Shown: in pieces, positions 33,974 through 43,383 of the stretch
Position numbering within the stretch: the stretch's first letter is position 1
Layout of the letters: every line of letters begins with the position of its first letter
Source of the DNA: Maritalea sp049801075
GTDB taxonomy: Bacteria; Pseudomonadota; Alphaproteobacteria; Rhizobiales; Devosiaceae
Direction of reading: 5' to 3'
NCBI RefSeq assembly: GCF_049801075.1
Contig: NZ_JBNAGG010000001.1
Span: 620,001 to 684,000 of the forward strand
Length of the DNA stretch: 64,000 nt
Notes under the pieces: generated by a model
Database searches by the model: none
What the model was told of the DNA's origin: nothing
Seen by the model: the letters and a program-made list of their open reading frames with translations, nothing else
Translations under genes and position numbers: made by a program

Positions 33974-35683
33974 TTACTTACCAAGCGCGGTTGAGGTGGC
34001 CAGCACCGCCGCGCGTTCTTGTTTTGTTAGTTTTGGTTTGAGATTTTCTTCTTCAGCGCTGATCACCGGAATGGAGCTGATCAGGGCTTGGGTGTAATTG
34101 TGCTGCGGGTTGGCAAACACATCTTTTGTGGCGCCAAGCTCACACATTTCGCCGCGGAACATCACGGCAATTTTGTTGCAGAAATTGCGCATCAGCGACA
34201 AATCGTGAGAGATGAACACATAGGTGAGATTGAGTTCTTCACGCAGACGGTGCAGCAACTCGATCACGGTGTTTTGCACCAACACGTCCAAAGCGGAAGT
34301 GGGCTCATCCAACACCAGAATTTCTGGTTCTACTGAAAGCGCACGCGCGATGGCGACCCGTTGTTTTTGCCCGCCGCTCAGCTCATGCGGATACATGGAG
34401 GCGTAATGCGCGGGCAAATCCACCATATCCAACAGCTGCGCGACGCGGCCTTTGATTTGCGCTTTATCGTAACCTGTGAAGTGCAATGGCACGGCCAGCT
34501 GGTCCGCAATCGTTCTTTTCGGGTTCAATGAAGAGCCCGGATTTTGATAAACGATTTGTACCAATTTTCTGAACTCGACGGTGCCGCGTAACTCATTCAG
34601 GCTTTTGCCATTGAACTGAATATCACCGGATGTTGGCCCATAAAGACCCAGCAGCATTTTGGCCAAGGTGGTTTTACCCGAGCCGGACTCTCCCGCGATG
34701 CCAAAAATGTCACCACGATTGATCTCCAGCGAAACGTTTTTCACCGCCTGCACTTCGCCAATTGGCCGATTGAGTAAACCGCCGCGCCGGACAAATGTTT
34801 TGCTGATGTTCGAAATTTTGATTTCGGTGTTTTTGTCGGCATTGTTTTCAATGTCGCGCACCCGCGAGCCATAAAGCGGTGGCACTGCTTCCATCAGCTT
34901 GATCGTATATGGATGTTTGGGGGCTGAGAACACTTCTTCAAGTGTGCCCGTTTCAACAATATGTCCCCGTTCCATCACATAGACCCGGTCTGCCATCTCG
35001 CGCACCACGCCCAAATTGTGGGTGATCAACAGTAGCGACAACCCTTCATCGCGCACCAGCGCATTCAAAAGGTCCAAAATCTCTTGTTGAGTTGTCACAT
35101 CAAGCGCTGTGCCAGGCTCATCGGCAATGAGCAATTTGGGCTTATTCAGCAGCGCCATGGCGATCAGCACCCGCTGGCGCATCCCGCCAGACAGCATCAT
35201 GGGATAGGACCCTATAATCTGCGCCCCATCTGCCAGTTGCACTTTCGCTAAAGTTTCAATGATGTGCTTTTTGCGCGCATCGGCAGAGCGGTTTTGCCCA
35301 TAACGAATGTCTGCAAAACGAACAATGTCGTCCATCTGCTTGCCGATGGTGAGAACTGGATTGAAGGAAAGCAAAGGATCTTGCAAGATGATCGAGATCC
35401 CCGCCCCCTTCAATCCGTCGCGCTCACGCTTCGAAAGGCTTAGAAGTTCTTTGCCTTTATATTTGACTGAGCCACTCTCAATGGTTGCCGGCGGCATCGG
35501 CAACGTGCCGATAATGGTGCGCATGGTCACTGTTTTGCCGGAACCAGATTGACCGATAAGCGCCACCCGCTCCCCTTCATTGATGGTCATCGACACATCA
35601 AAAAGGGTGTGAGATTTGTGGCCGTAAGTTGAAAAGCTGATATTGAGCTTGTCGATGTCGAGAATTGGAGTTGTCGTCATCAT
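33974..35683 (-). CDS. Dipeptide-type ABC transporter ATPase, DppD-DppF fusion
   Basis: The protein has 569 residues from the ATG at 35683, which overlaps the permease stop (TGATG). Two complete ABC domains are present: Walker A GQSGSGKTVTMR with signature LSGGMRQRV in the first, and GESGSGKTTLAK with LSGGQKQRV in the second. Each is followed by the oligopeptide-transporter C-terminal motif region. It combines the DppD and DppF roles, so no second ATPase gene is needed for the two permeases. Confidence 0.93.
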   Translation of the reverse strand: MMTTTPILDIDKLNISFSTYGHKSHTLFDVSMTINEGERVALIGQSGSGKTVTMRTIIGTLPMPPATIESGSVKYKGKELLSLSKRERDGLKGAGISIILQDPLLSFNPVLTIGKQMDDIVRFADIRYGQNRSADARKKHIIETLAKVQLADGAQIIGSYPMMLSGGMRQRVLIAMALLNKPKLLIADEPGTALDVTTQQEILDLLNALVRDEGLSLLLITHNLGVVREMADRVYVMERGHIVETGTLEEVFSAPKHPYTIKLMEAVPPLYGSRVRDIENNADKNTEIKISNISKTFVRRGGLLNRPIGEVQAVKNVSLEINRGDIFGIAGESGSGKTTLAKMLLGLYGPTSGDIQFNGKSLNELRGTVEFRKLVQIVYQNPGSSLNPKRTIADQLAVPLHFTGYDKAQIKGRVAQLLDMVDLPAHYASMYPHELSGGQKQRVAIARALSVEPEILVLDEPTSALDVLVQNTVIELLHRLREELNLTYVFISHDLSLMRNFCNKIAVMFRGEMCELGATKDVFANPQHNYTQALISSIPVISAEEENLKPKLTKQERAAVLATSTALGK

Positions 35684-36573
35684 CACACCTCCACATCCAT
35701 CATGTCGCGCAGCCCATCGCCCAACAGGTTGAACCCGAGAATGGCGTAAAGAATGGCGAGACCGGGCATCAGCGCTTCCCACCAATATTCTGGCAAATAT
35801 TCGGAGCCCGTGCTCACCATTGTGCCCAAATCTGGGGTTGGCGGTTGCACGCCAAGACCAAGGAAAGAGAGCGCCGCCCCGAACAGGATCACAAAGCCCG
35901 CATCAAGCGAGATTTTTACTGAAATGGCTGATACGCAGTTGGGCAACAACTCGCGGAACATAATGTGGGTGTGGCTTGCGCCCGCCACTTTCGCGGCTTC
36001 CACATAATCTTCGCTCATTTGCGCTTTTACGATGCGGTAGATCAGGCGCGTGTGCCAGGTCCACCACAGCATGGTGATGGCGATCATCGCATTGACCAAA
36101 TTCGGTGAAAGCACCGCTGTGATCGCAAGGGCCATCGCCAAAGGCGGAATGGCCAGCATCACATCGGTAAAGCGCATAATGGCAAATTCGATCCAGCCGC
36201 CGAAATAGCCTGCGGCAAGGCCAAGCACCACGCCAAACGGCACGGCAAAGCCCAACACACCAATCACCATGCCCAGCGAAACGCGGTAGCCAAACAGTAC
36301 GCGGGAGAAAATGTCGCGTCCCACATTGTCTGTGCCGAACCAAAATTCTGCATTGGGTGCCGTGTGCCGATTTCTAAAGTCGACGAATGACCCAGCCGAT
36401 TGTGGTGATGGCGCAAGAAATGGCGCGAAGATCGCGGCGACAATCACGGAGATCACAATAAAGGCGCCGATCATGGCCGCAGGGTTTCGCGTGAAGCGAT
36501 ACCACGCCATTTGGCCACTGGTCATATTGCGGTGTGCAGTGTCTTGGGTGGTGGTTGTGCTGTCTACACTCAT
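35683..36573 (-). CDS. Dipeptide-type ABC transporter permease (DppC-like)
   Basis: The 296-residue protein has an N-terminal cytoplasmic stretch, about six membrane segments and the EAA loop EAAKVAGASHTHIMFRELLPN. The DppC marks FWFGTDNVGRDIFSRVLFG and LGLGVQPPTPDLG are present. It overlaps the DppB-like stop by four bases (ATGA). Confidence 0.93.
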   Translation of the reverse strand: MSVDSTTTTQDTAHRNMTSGQMAWYRFTRNPAAMIGAFIVISVIVAAIFAPFLAPSPQSAGSFVDFRNRHTAPNAEFWFGTDNVGRDIFSRVLFGYRVSLGMVIGVLGFAVPFGVVLGLAAGYFGGWIEFAIMRFTDVMLAIPPLAMALAITAVLSPNLVNAMIAITMLWWTWHTRLIYRIVKAQMSEDYVEAAKVAGASHTHIMFRELLPNCVSAISVKISLDAGFVILFGAALSFLGLGVQPPTPDLGTMVSTGSEYLPEYWWEALMPGLAILYAILGFNLLGDGLRDMMDVEV

Positions 36574-37592
36574 TTTGACGCCCCCTCTCTCAACCGATGG
36601 CGGGGATCTAAAATGCCCAGCAAAATATCAATCACCAGATTGGCAATCACGAAGAACAGGCCAGATACCAGCACCACACCGATCACTGCGTTCAAATCTT
36701 TCTGCAAGATTGTGCGCACGCCATAGCTGGCAATGCCTGGCCAACTGAACACAAATTCAACAATAAAGGCGTTGCCGATCAGCGAAGCGAATTCCAAGCC
36801 CAAAATGGTCAAGGGCGCAACACAGGCGAGCCGCAGCATATATTTGAACGTCACCACGCGCTCCGGCACGCCATAGGCCCGAGACGCTTCCACAAAGTCT
36901 CGGCCGCTCAATTCGATCATTGAAGACCGCGTGATCCGCATCACCTGCCCAATGCCTGCTGCGGCCAGCGCCGTTGCAGGCAAAATCAGATGCATGAAGG
37001 CATCGCCGAACACATCTGGTCGGCCAGCTAAAACAGAGTCGATCAGCAGAAGACCCGTTACATCTGCGCTGAAATCCAATCCGCCATCTAGGCGTCCGGT
37101 CACAGGGAAAAAGGTGAATACATAACTCGCCATCAGCTGCAAGATGATCGCGAGCACAAAGCCCGGCGTCACCACCCCGATCAGCGAGATAATCCGAGAT
37201 ACATTGTCCACCCAGGTGTCACGATAGATCGCAGCCAACACGCCAAGGGGAATGGACAATACGATCTGAATGACAATGGTGAACAGCACCAATTCAAGCG
37301 TTGCGGGCAAGGCTTGCATAATATCGGCCGAAACAGGTCGGCTGGTCAGCAAAGATTTGCCGAAATCACCGTGGGTAAGCCCCACCAGATAATTCCACAA
37401 TTGGGTATGGAATGGCAGGTCCAGCCCCATTTGCTCGCGCATTTGCGCAACCTGCTCGGCAGATGCCAACGGGCCAAGCGCGATCCGTGCAGGATCACCC
37501 GGCACAATTCGCGCAATAACAAATATGAGAATGGCTAAGCCAACCAGTACAAGAAAAAGCGAAGCCGCCCTTTTCAGCAAATAATAAAACAC
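36570..37592 (-). CDS. Dipeptide-type ABC transporter permease (DppB-like)
   Basis: The 340-residue protein has six membrane segments, the N-terminal ARIVPGDPARIALGP motif of DppB proteins and the EAA loop EASRAYGVPERVVTFKYMLR. The start is GTG after GGGAGGA. It is the first gene of the operon after the LuxR-type regulator, 67 bases downstream of that gene on the same strand. Confidence 0.92.
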   Translation of the reverse strand: MFYYLLKRAASLFLVLVGLAILIFVIARIVPGDPARIALGPLASAEQVAQMREQMGLDLPFHTQLWNYLVGLTHGDFGKSLLTSRPVSADIMQALPATLELVLFTIVIQIVLSIPLGVLAAIYRDTWVDNVSRIISLIGVVTPGFVLAIILQLMASYVFTFFPVTGRLDGGLDFSADVTGLLLIDSVLAGRPDVFGDAFMHLILPATALAAAGIGQVMRITRSSMIELSGRDFVEASRAYGVPERVVTFKYMLRLACVAPLTILGLEFASLIGNAFIVEFVFSWPGIASYGVRTILQKDLNAVIGVVLVSGLFFVIANLVIDILLGILDPRHRLREGASK

Positions 37593-37659
37593 CGCAATCC
37601 TCCCTCACAGGTATGGTTGCGGCATCTCACCCAAAACGGAAGGCGCTAATCAGTCTAGT

Positions 37660-39231
37660 TTAACTCTTAAAAGTATAGCTTTTTTCACTATTTGAAATTT
37701 TATCAATAATTTCAATTAATTCACCTCTCGATCTTGCGTTAAAAATCTTAAATAAATTGGTGAGGTGATATTTAACTGCAGCCTCTGTAAGCCCCAGATT
37801 CACTGCAATTTTCTTATTTGAGCCGCCATCTTGCAACGCATTTAAAATACGCAATTGTTGAGCCGACATATTGTATCTCTGGAATTCTTTTGGCGCGATG
37901 TAGCTTTTGCGGATGATCCGGTGCACCTGCTTCGCGAAATAAGCAAGCCGCTTATGCCCGCGTGCAAATTTGCCCGTCGCCAATTGGGAGGAAACTTTAG
38001 ACACCACTTCCCGATATTCCAAAAAGATCGAAGCCAAATTCTCATGGGCAGCAATGCGTATGGCATTTTCCACATGCTGGCGCATTTTTGCCCGTTGCTT
38101 TTCCGATTGCGCGACAGCGGCCCGTGCCAACTCAGACATGACATTGCTGCGCACATTGCGCTCATCTAACGTGAATTTATCCAACACGGTTTCAGGATTC
38201 AGCTTGAGCGACATTGTCTCAGAAATCACGATCCCCGTTGGGCTATACATGGCCGCTTTATCGAGATCATACAGGAAGAAATTTGCTTGGTCATGCAAGC
38301 CATCAATATGCTCGATATGGGCTTGTATCGCCTCAATTGCCAAGGAAAAATCGCCATGTCGACGGTGGAAATCTACCTGACATTCCTGCAAGAAGGCGCA
38401 GGCCTTTTTTCGCCCCTCAAGATAATAAATACTCAACGCGCCAATGCGGCTCACTTCGATAAAAATCTCTGACCAACTGTCGCCTTCCACAAGCGCCTGC
38501 CTGATTTTTGCGGCCCGTTCTGGGATATGCTTGAACTCCCCCGCTTCAAAATCGAGGGTAAGCCAGAGTGCTTCGCACAGCTCCCGTTCGCTCGAAATGC
38601 ATATATTGGCAATTTTGAAAAATCGCTCAGCCGCTTTTAGGTGTTGTTTGGCCTGTCGCAGTTTACCTTCGACAATGGCCAAATCTGCCAAGTGCAAGTG
38701 GATGAAAAACTGCAGATAAGGCTGTTTTGCTTTTTCGTAGGTTTCCAGCGCCTGCGCCGCGATCATCCGCGCTTCAGACAACATGTTCAGGCGGGCATAG
38801 ACCACCAACATCGAATTGTAATAAAGGCCGCTGAACAAATGTTCTCCGAGCGGCAATCTGCCTTCCAGCTGCTCCCATGCCTTAAGTTGTTTTTTATCCA
38901 CCCTCTCCCCAAGGTGGATGTGCACCATTAATTCGGTGAGGATGAAAATATAGGATGGTGTAAATGTGCGCCCTTCATCATACAGCAAAGCCTTAGCGCG
39001 TCGCGCCCGGCCGTGCTTCACAAGGCTCAAACACATCGCCACCAAAAAGATTTCGCTTTCCTGTGCGATCCCCTCCGGCGCCGCTGAGAAGATTTCATCT
39101 AGGGTCTCATAGCCGAGAGTAAAGGCGAAAAAGGGTCCGCCTGCGTCCAACACAATCCGTTCTGCGGCTTGAACATCGCCTGCCTTTAGCGCTCCAACAA
39201 TAGTTGCGACATACCCCTCCACGTCAGACAA
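37660..39231 (-). CDS. LuxR-family regulator with TPR-like (MalT-type) sensor region
   Basis: The 523-residue protein has a C-terminal LuxR/GerE helix-turn-helix (about 455-510: QQLRILNALQDGGSNKKIAV followed by LGLTEAAVKYHLTNLF). The preceding 430 residues are helical and repeat-like (for example YYNSMLVVYARLNMLSEARM and LADLAIVEGKLRQAKQHL), as in the C-terminal half of MalT/LAL regulators. No N-terminal P-loop ATPase is present, so it is about half the LAL length. The start is TTG, supported by GGAGGAA before it. It lies directly upstream of the dipeptide-type ABC/hydantoinase operon on the same strand and probably activates it. Confidence 0.83.
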   Translation of the reverse strand: MSDVEGYVATIVGALKAGDVQAAERIVLDAGGPFFAFTLGYETLDEIFSAAPEGIAQESEIFLVAMCLSLVKHGRARRAKALLYDEGRTFTPSYIFILTELMVHIHLGERVDKKQLKAWEQLEGRLPLGEHLFSGLYYNSMLVVYARLNMLSEARMIAAQALETYEKAKQPYLQFFIHLHLADLAIVEGKLRQAKQHLKAAERFFKIANICISSERELCEALWLTLDFEAGEFKHIPERAAKIRQALVEGDSWSEIFIEVSRIGALSIYYLEGRKKACAFLQECQVDFHRRHGDFSLAIEAIQAHIEHIDGLHDQANFFLYDLDKAAMYSPTGIVISETMSLKLNPETVLDKFTLDERNVRSNVMSELARAAVAQSEKQRAKMRQHVENAIRIAAHENLASIFLEYREVVSKVSSQLATGKFARGHKRLAYFAKQVHRIIRKSYIAPKEFQRYNMSAQQLRILNALQDGGSNKKIAVNLGLTEAAVKYHLTNLFKIFNARSRGELIEIIDKISNSEKSYTFKS

Positions 39232-39393
39232 ACTACTTCCTCCAAAGCAATTTCAGCGGATGGATCAACCAATCCGTCCTAACAAAATTATACCCTTCTC
39301 GCGCTATTCTCCAAATCAGTTTGCGCAAAAAGTGACTTGTTTTGCTTCAATTGCTGAGCAAGCAGCTTTGAAATCACCGTTTTGAGGCGGTTT

Positions 39394-39687
39394 TTATGAG
39401 AATTCCAAATCCGCTGGCAAAATGCTGTCGGGAATATCCTGATAGCAGACTGGTCGCAAAAATCTGCGGATTGAAAGTGTGCCAACTGAAGTCGCGCCGA
39501 AATTGGTTGAGGCCGGATATGGACCGCCATGCACCATGGCATCGCTCACTTCCACCCCGGTGGGAAAGCCATTGGCAATCAATCGGCCAGCTTTGCGTTC
39601 CAAGATTGGCAATAATCTTCGGGCGACCGGTGCATCCTCATTCTCCATATGGATCGTGCAGGTGAGTTGCCCTGTAAGTGAACTCAT
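39394..39687 (-). pseudogene. C-terminal remnant of an alpha-ketoglutarate-semialdehyde-type aldehyde dehydrogenase
   Basis: About 97 residues align with the extreme C-terminus of NADP-dependent 2,5-dioxovalerate dehydrogenases: SLTGQLTCTIH, GFPTGVEVSDAMVHGGPYPAS and SVGTLSIRRFLRPVCYQDIP. The normal enzyme has about 510 residues; the catalytic cysteine and NADP-binding parts are absent, and the terminator at 39735 occupies the place where the upstream part should be. It is a deletion remnant. Its former role, the last step of pentose or glucarate oxidation, fits the region's sugar-acid theme. Confidence 0.85.
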
Positions 39688-39734
39688 GTCGCGCGGGACA
39701 ATAAATTGACCAGATAGCGCGTTGTTTTTCCCAA

Positions 39735-39778
39735 CAAAAAACCCGCTGCTAAAAGCACGGCGGCTTTTAGCAGCGGGT
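39735..39778 (-). terminator. Strong rho-independent terminator of the gentisate operon
   Basis: On the minus strand a 16-bp perfect stem (arms 39741-39756 and 39763-39778, six-base loop) is followed by six T residues, 30 bases after the dctM stop. It ends the gdo-to-dctM transcript. Confidence 0.92.
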
Positions 39779-39807
39779 CTAAGGTATCACTTCGTTTGCG
39801 TGCGGTT

Positions 39808-41112
39808 TTAGAAGCCCAGCCAATGGGGCAACCAAAGCACCAATCCTGGTATGAACAAAATCGCTGCAATTCGTGTAATGTCGGCAAGGATAAAGGGCAC
39901 GATGCCCCTGCTTACTGTGCCGATGCTCATATTTTTAGCCACAGCCCTGATGACAAATAGGTTCATGCCAATTGGCGGCGTGATAAGGCCAATTTCAACC
40001 ACAGAAACAAGCAGCACACCGAACCAAATCGGATCAAACCCGATCCCGGTGACCACGCCATAGGCAGGCACAACTGTGAGCAAGATCATCGACAAGCTAT
40101 CCATAAAGCAGCCCAAAATGACGTAGAACGCCAGCAAGATCAGGATGACAGTCAATGGCGCGAAGCCAGCTGTTGTGATCCAACCCACGAGTGCCTGCGT
40201 CATGCCGGTTGCTTCGATGAAGAAGTTAAACAGTGCCGCCCCGATCAGGATCATGAAGATCATGCCGGTCATGGATGCCGTTTCCAGCACACCTTTTCGC
40301 AACACGCCGATACTGAGCTTGCCTTTGATTGCCGTGAACAAGATTGCGCCGCCTGCCCCAACCGCCGCCGCTTCCGTGGGCGAAAATATGCCGGCATAAA
40401 TTCCGCCGATCACCATTACGATCAGTAAAATGGCGTCCCACATATGAAATAGTGCTTTGCCGCGTTCTTTCCACGGCGTGTAAGGCGTGACGGGTCCCAG
40501 CTCTGGTTTTCGCCAGACTTGAATGCGCACCGAGACGATATACAGCAAAGCGGCGAGGAGACCGGGGATCATCGCCCCAGCAAAAAGCGCCCCAATAGAT
40601 TCCTCGGTCATCAACGCGTAGATCACCAGCAAAATAGACGGCGGGATCAAAACACCCAATGTGCCTCCTGCTGCAACAGCTGCTCCAGCCAAGCTTTTGG
40701 CATAACCGCGTTTTTCCATTTCTGGTAGTGACACTCGCCCCATGGTTGCACATGTGGCGAGGGATGAGCCGCTGATCGCGCCGAACACAGCGCACGCAGC
40801 AATGGTGGCAGATGCCAGCCCGCCGGGACGATGGCCGAAGAAGGCAACGATGCCACGGAACAGGTTTTCGGAAAGGCCCGAGAAGGACGCGAAAACGCCC
40901 ATGAAAATAAAAAGTGGCACCACTGAGAGGCTATAGGGATATATTGCCTCGAACGGCAGACTTGCCATCACATATGTTGCTGATGTCCAATCCATTAGCA
41001 ATAGCGTGCCAATTAGCCCCACAAGTGCCATCGCAATTGCGACGGGAATGCGCAACAACGCCAACAGAAGTGCCGCGCCAAACCCGATTACACCAACCCA
41101 TTCATTCCCCAT
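39808..41112 (-). CDS. dctM: TRAP transporter large permease DctM (gentisate cluster)
   Basis: The 434-residue polytopic protein has the DctM marks GAISGSSLATCATMGRVSLPEMEKRGY and LITPPIGMNLFVIRAVAKN. It overlaps dctQ by 11 bases. As the last gene of a gentisate-degradation operon it most likely imports gentisate or a related hydroxybenzoate; TRAP systems for aromatic acids are known, but this specificity is inferred from context. Confidence 0.92.
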   Translation of the reverse strand: MGNEWVGVIGFGAALLLALLRIPVAIAMALVGLIGTLLLMDWTSATYVMASLPFEAIYPYSLSVVPLFIFMGVFASFSGLSENLFRGIVAFFGHRPGGLASATIAACAVFGAISGSSLATCATMGRVSLPEMEKRGYAKSLAGAAVAAGGTLGVLIPPSILLVIYALMTEESIGALFAGAMIPGLLAALLYIVSVRIQVWRKPELGPVTPYTPWKERGKALFHMWDAILLIVMVIGGIYAGIFSPTEAAAVGAGGAILFTAIKGKLSIGVLRKGVLETASMTGMIFMILIGAALFNFFIEATGMTQALVGWITTAGFAPLTVILILLAFYVILGCFMDSLSMILLTVVPAYGVVTGIGFDPIWFGVLLVSVVEIGLITPPIGMNLFVIRAVAKNMSIGTVSRGIVPFILADITRIAAILFIPGLVLWLPHWLGF

Positions 41113-41647
41113 AAATGCGTTCCTTCACCGTTAGAAAAATAGCAGCATTCACCAGGCTCACCAGACAAGAAATCAGCAAGCCACTCAAAAGAAATGCCCA
41201 TGGAATGATGAGCGGGAGCGCCAAATCTTGAGACACATCGCCATAATTAAATATTTCCATTGCCCGGCCCCAACATAGCCAAAGCAAAAATCCGGTAAGC
41301 CCTGCGCCGCAAAGGGCAGCAATGGCGTCTAGCATTCGTTTGAACTGCACTGGAAAAACATCAGACAGCAAGTCGACGGTCACATGGTTATGGTTGGCAA
41401 ATGCAAATGGGATAGACCAAGCCGCCGCAGCCACAAGACTGAATTGCGTCAGATCTACCGCGCCAATGAAAGAGCCGCCGCCAACACGTCGCCAAATGAT
41501 GTCACCAACAACAACAATAATGGCCAAAATCAACGCACCAATGCCGATGTAAGCCATAAGCTCGGTTAGTTTTTTGAAGAAGCCTTCAATAGCGTAAGCC
41601 GCCGGAAAAACCGGCGGCTTAGTCTGTGTGTGATGTTGCTTGCTCAT
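41102..41647 (-). CDS. dctQ: TRAP transporter small permease DctQ (gentisate cluster)
   Basis: The ATG at 41647, four bases after the dctP stop, is preferred, giving about 181 residues; the longer frame runs back into dctP. Four membrane segments and a DctQ-like I-W-R-R-V-G-G-G-S-F motif are present. The N-terminus is polar (MSKQHHTQTKP). Confidence 0.88.
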   Translation of the reverse strand: MSKQHHTQTKPPVFPAAYAIEGFFKKLTELMAYIGIGALILAIIVVVGDIIWRRVGGGSFIGAVDLTQFSLVAAAAWSIPFAFANHNHVTVDLLSDVFPVQFKRMLDAIAALCGAGLTGFLLWLCWGRAMEIFNYGDVSQDLALPLIIPWAFLLSGLLISCLVSLVNAAIFLTVKERIYGE

Positions 41648-41651
41648 ATGG

Positions 41652-42701
41652 CTAGTCTTGCATCCCATCATATTTCGCAACGAGTTCTTGAGCGCGCGCG
41701 TAGACCTCTTTTGGGTTCTCAACGCCATTGCGTTCAAGGCGATCTAGGAACCCATCAATCATGGGTTGAAGCGTCTCACTCCACTCCGCACGTGTGGCGT
41801 CATCGACTTCAATGATCTCATGGCCACGTGCAACAGCATCATCATAGCCACGCTTGTCCCATGCGTCCCACCAGTCGCCGAACTTGGCAACCAATGTGTC
41901 CCCGCTCATATCGTCCAAAACTGTGCGGACATCGTCTGGCAAGCTTTCGTATTTTTTCTTGTTCATCACAATGTGGAAGCCTGCAACATAGGCGCGTGCG
42001 TCGGTGTGATATTTCAAAATCTCGTTCACATTGATTGCACCAACCAAGTCCCATGTAGTGACAACGCCATCCAAGCTGCCTTTGTGCAGATTTTCATAAA
42101 TCTCCGCTGGCGGCATCCCAACAGGCGATGCGCCCAATTGATCCAACATGGCTGAAACCGCCGGACTTGGCGTGCGCAAGCGTAGACCTTTCAAGTCATC
42201 TAATGTGCGCACCGGACGATCTGCTGTATGGATCAAGCCGCCATTGTGTACGAACAGGCCAAGCACTTTAAAATTGTCATATTCGTTGCCGAGCGCCCCT
42301 TCTTTATAAAGATCCCACAGCGCCATTGAACCAGAGCCAGCATCTTCCACCAGGAATGGCATCTCGATGATTGAACTTGCGGGGAAACGATCCCGCGGAA
42401 TGCCATTTAACCCAAGCGCGATATCGATGACACCTGCCCGCACTTGGTCAGCCTGCCGTTCGAGTTTGCCGAATGCAGAGGTTGCATCATAAATTTTCAC
42501 TTTGACTTGACCATTTGTGCGCTCTTCCAGTTCCTGGGCGAATGGCACCATAAAGTCCGCAGTAAACCCATGTTTGGGCGGCAAATAATTGCTCATCTTA
42601 AGTGTGATGGTTTGGGCGAATGCAGCGGTCGAAAATGCCGTCATTCCCATCGCGAATGCTGCGGCGGCCATCATGCCCCGCTTTACGATTGTTTTTGTCA
42701 T
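41652..42701 (-). CDS. dctP: TRAP transporter periplasmic solute-binding protein DctP (gentisate cluster)
   Basis: The 349-residue precursor has a signal peptide (MTKTIVKRGMMAAAAFAMGM..., cut after A-F-A). The mature part has LKMSNYLPPKHGF, LRLRTPSPAVSAMLDQLGASPVG with the carboxylate-binding arginine pair, and IYENLHKGSLDGVVTTWD. It belongs to the TRAP branch commonly seen with aromatic or keto-acid clusters. It differs strongly from the dctP at 7816-8799. Confidence 0.92.
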   Translation of the reverse strand: MTKTIVKRGMMAAAAFAMGMTAFSTAAFAQTITLKMSNYLPPKHGFTADFMVPFAQELEERTNGQVKVKIYDATSAFGKLERQADQVRAGVIDIALGLNGIPRDRFPASSIIEMPFLVEDAGSGSMALWDLYKEGALGNEYDNFKVLGLFVHNGGLIHTADRPVRTLDDLKGLRLRTPSPAVSAMLDQLGASPVGMPPAEIYENLHKGSLDGVVTTWDLVGAINVNEILKYHTDARAYVAGFHIVMNKKKYESLPDDVRTVLDDMSGDTLVAKFGDWWDAWDKRGYDDAVARGHEIIEVDDATRAEWSETLQPMIDGFLDRLERNGVENPKEVYARAQELVAKYDGMQD

Positions 42702-42734
42702 ATCCTCACTCCCTCTTTGATATGATTTGATCTT

Positions 42735-43364
42735 TTAATGATTATCGGGCGACGCTGCCTGAAACGCCGCCAATTGGTTGCATTGTTCTGTGATTTGTAA
42801 AATGCGCGGATAGGCTGTTAAATCAACATCGAAGCGTTTTGCGTTAAACACTTGTGGTACAATGCAAATATCTGCCAATGTCGGCGCATCTCCGAACGCA
42901 AACGGGCTGGTTTTGCTTTGCCTGTTGAGCCTATCTTCAACGCCATCGAATCCGGCCTGCACCCAATGGGCATACCATTGGTTTTTCACGTCCTCAGATT
43001 GCTCCAAAGTGCCTGTGAGATAGTTGAGCACTCGCAAATTATTGAGTGGATGAATGTCGCAGGCGATGGCGAAAGCAATTTCTCGCACAGCCAGTGCTTT
43101 TTCCGGATTTTCAGGAATTAGCCGAGGCTCTGGACATTTCGCATCCATCCATTCAATTAGCGCAATAGATTGGCTAAATGACATGTCGTCAAACTGAAAT
43201 GTGGGAACCAGAGCACTCGGCGCAATCTTACGATATGCCGCACTTTTTTGCTCATTTTGCCGCAAGTCGATGTCCACAATCTTCTCCGGCTTCATCCCTT
43301 TGAGTTCGAGTGCAATGCGCACACGGTAGGATGCCGATGAACGGAAATAGTTATAGAAAATCAT
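42735..43364 (-). CDS. maiA: Maleylpyruvate/maleylacetoacetate isomerase (zeta-class GST)
   Basis: The 209-residue protein starts at the ATG at 43364 (MIFYNYFRSSASYRVRIAL). The S-S-A-S-Y-R-V-R-I-A-L motif is the zeta-class glutathione transferase signature, with the catalytic serines. The enzyme isomerises maleylpyruvate, the ring-cleavage product of gentisate, to fumarylpyruvate using glutathione. It sits between DoxX and the TRAP genes in the gentisate operon, so maleylpyruvate is favoured over maleylacetoacetate. Confidence 0.9.
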   Translation of the reverse strand: MIFYNYFRSSASYRVRIALELKGMKPEKIVDIDLRQNEQKSAAYRKIAPSALVPTFQFDDMSFSQSIALIEWMDAKCPEPRLIPENPEKALAVREIAFAIACDIHPLNNLRVLNYLTGTLEQSEDVKNQWYAHWVQAGFDGVEDRLNRQSKTSPFAFGDAPTLADICIVPQVFNAKRFDVDLTAYPRILQITEQCNQLAAFQAASPDNH

Positions 43365-43383
43365 AAGATTGCTTCCTGCTTGG

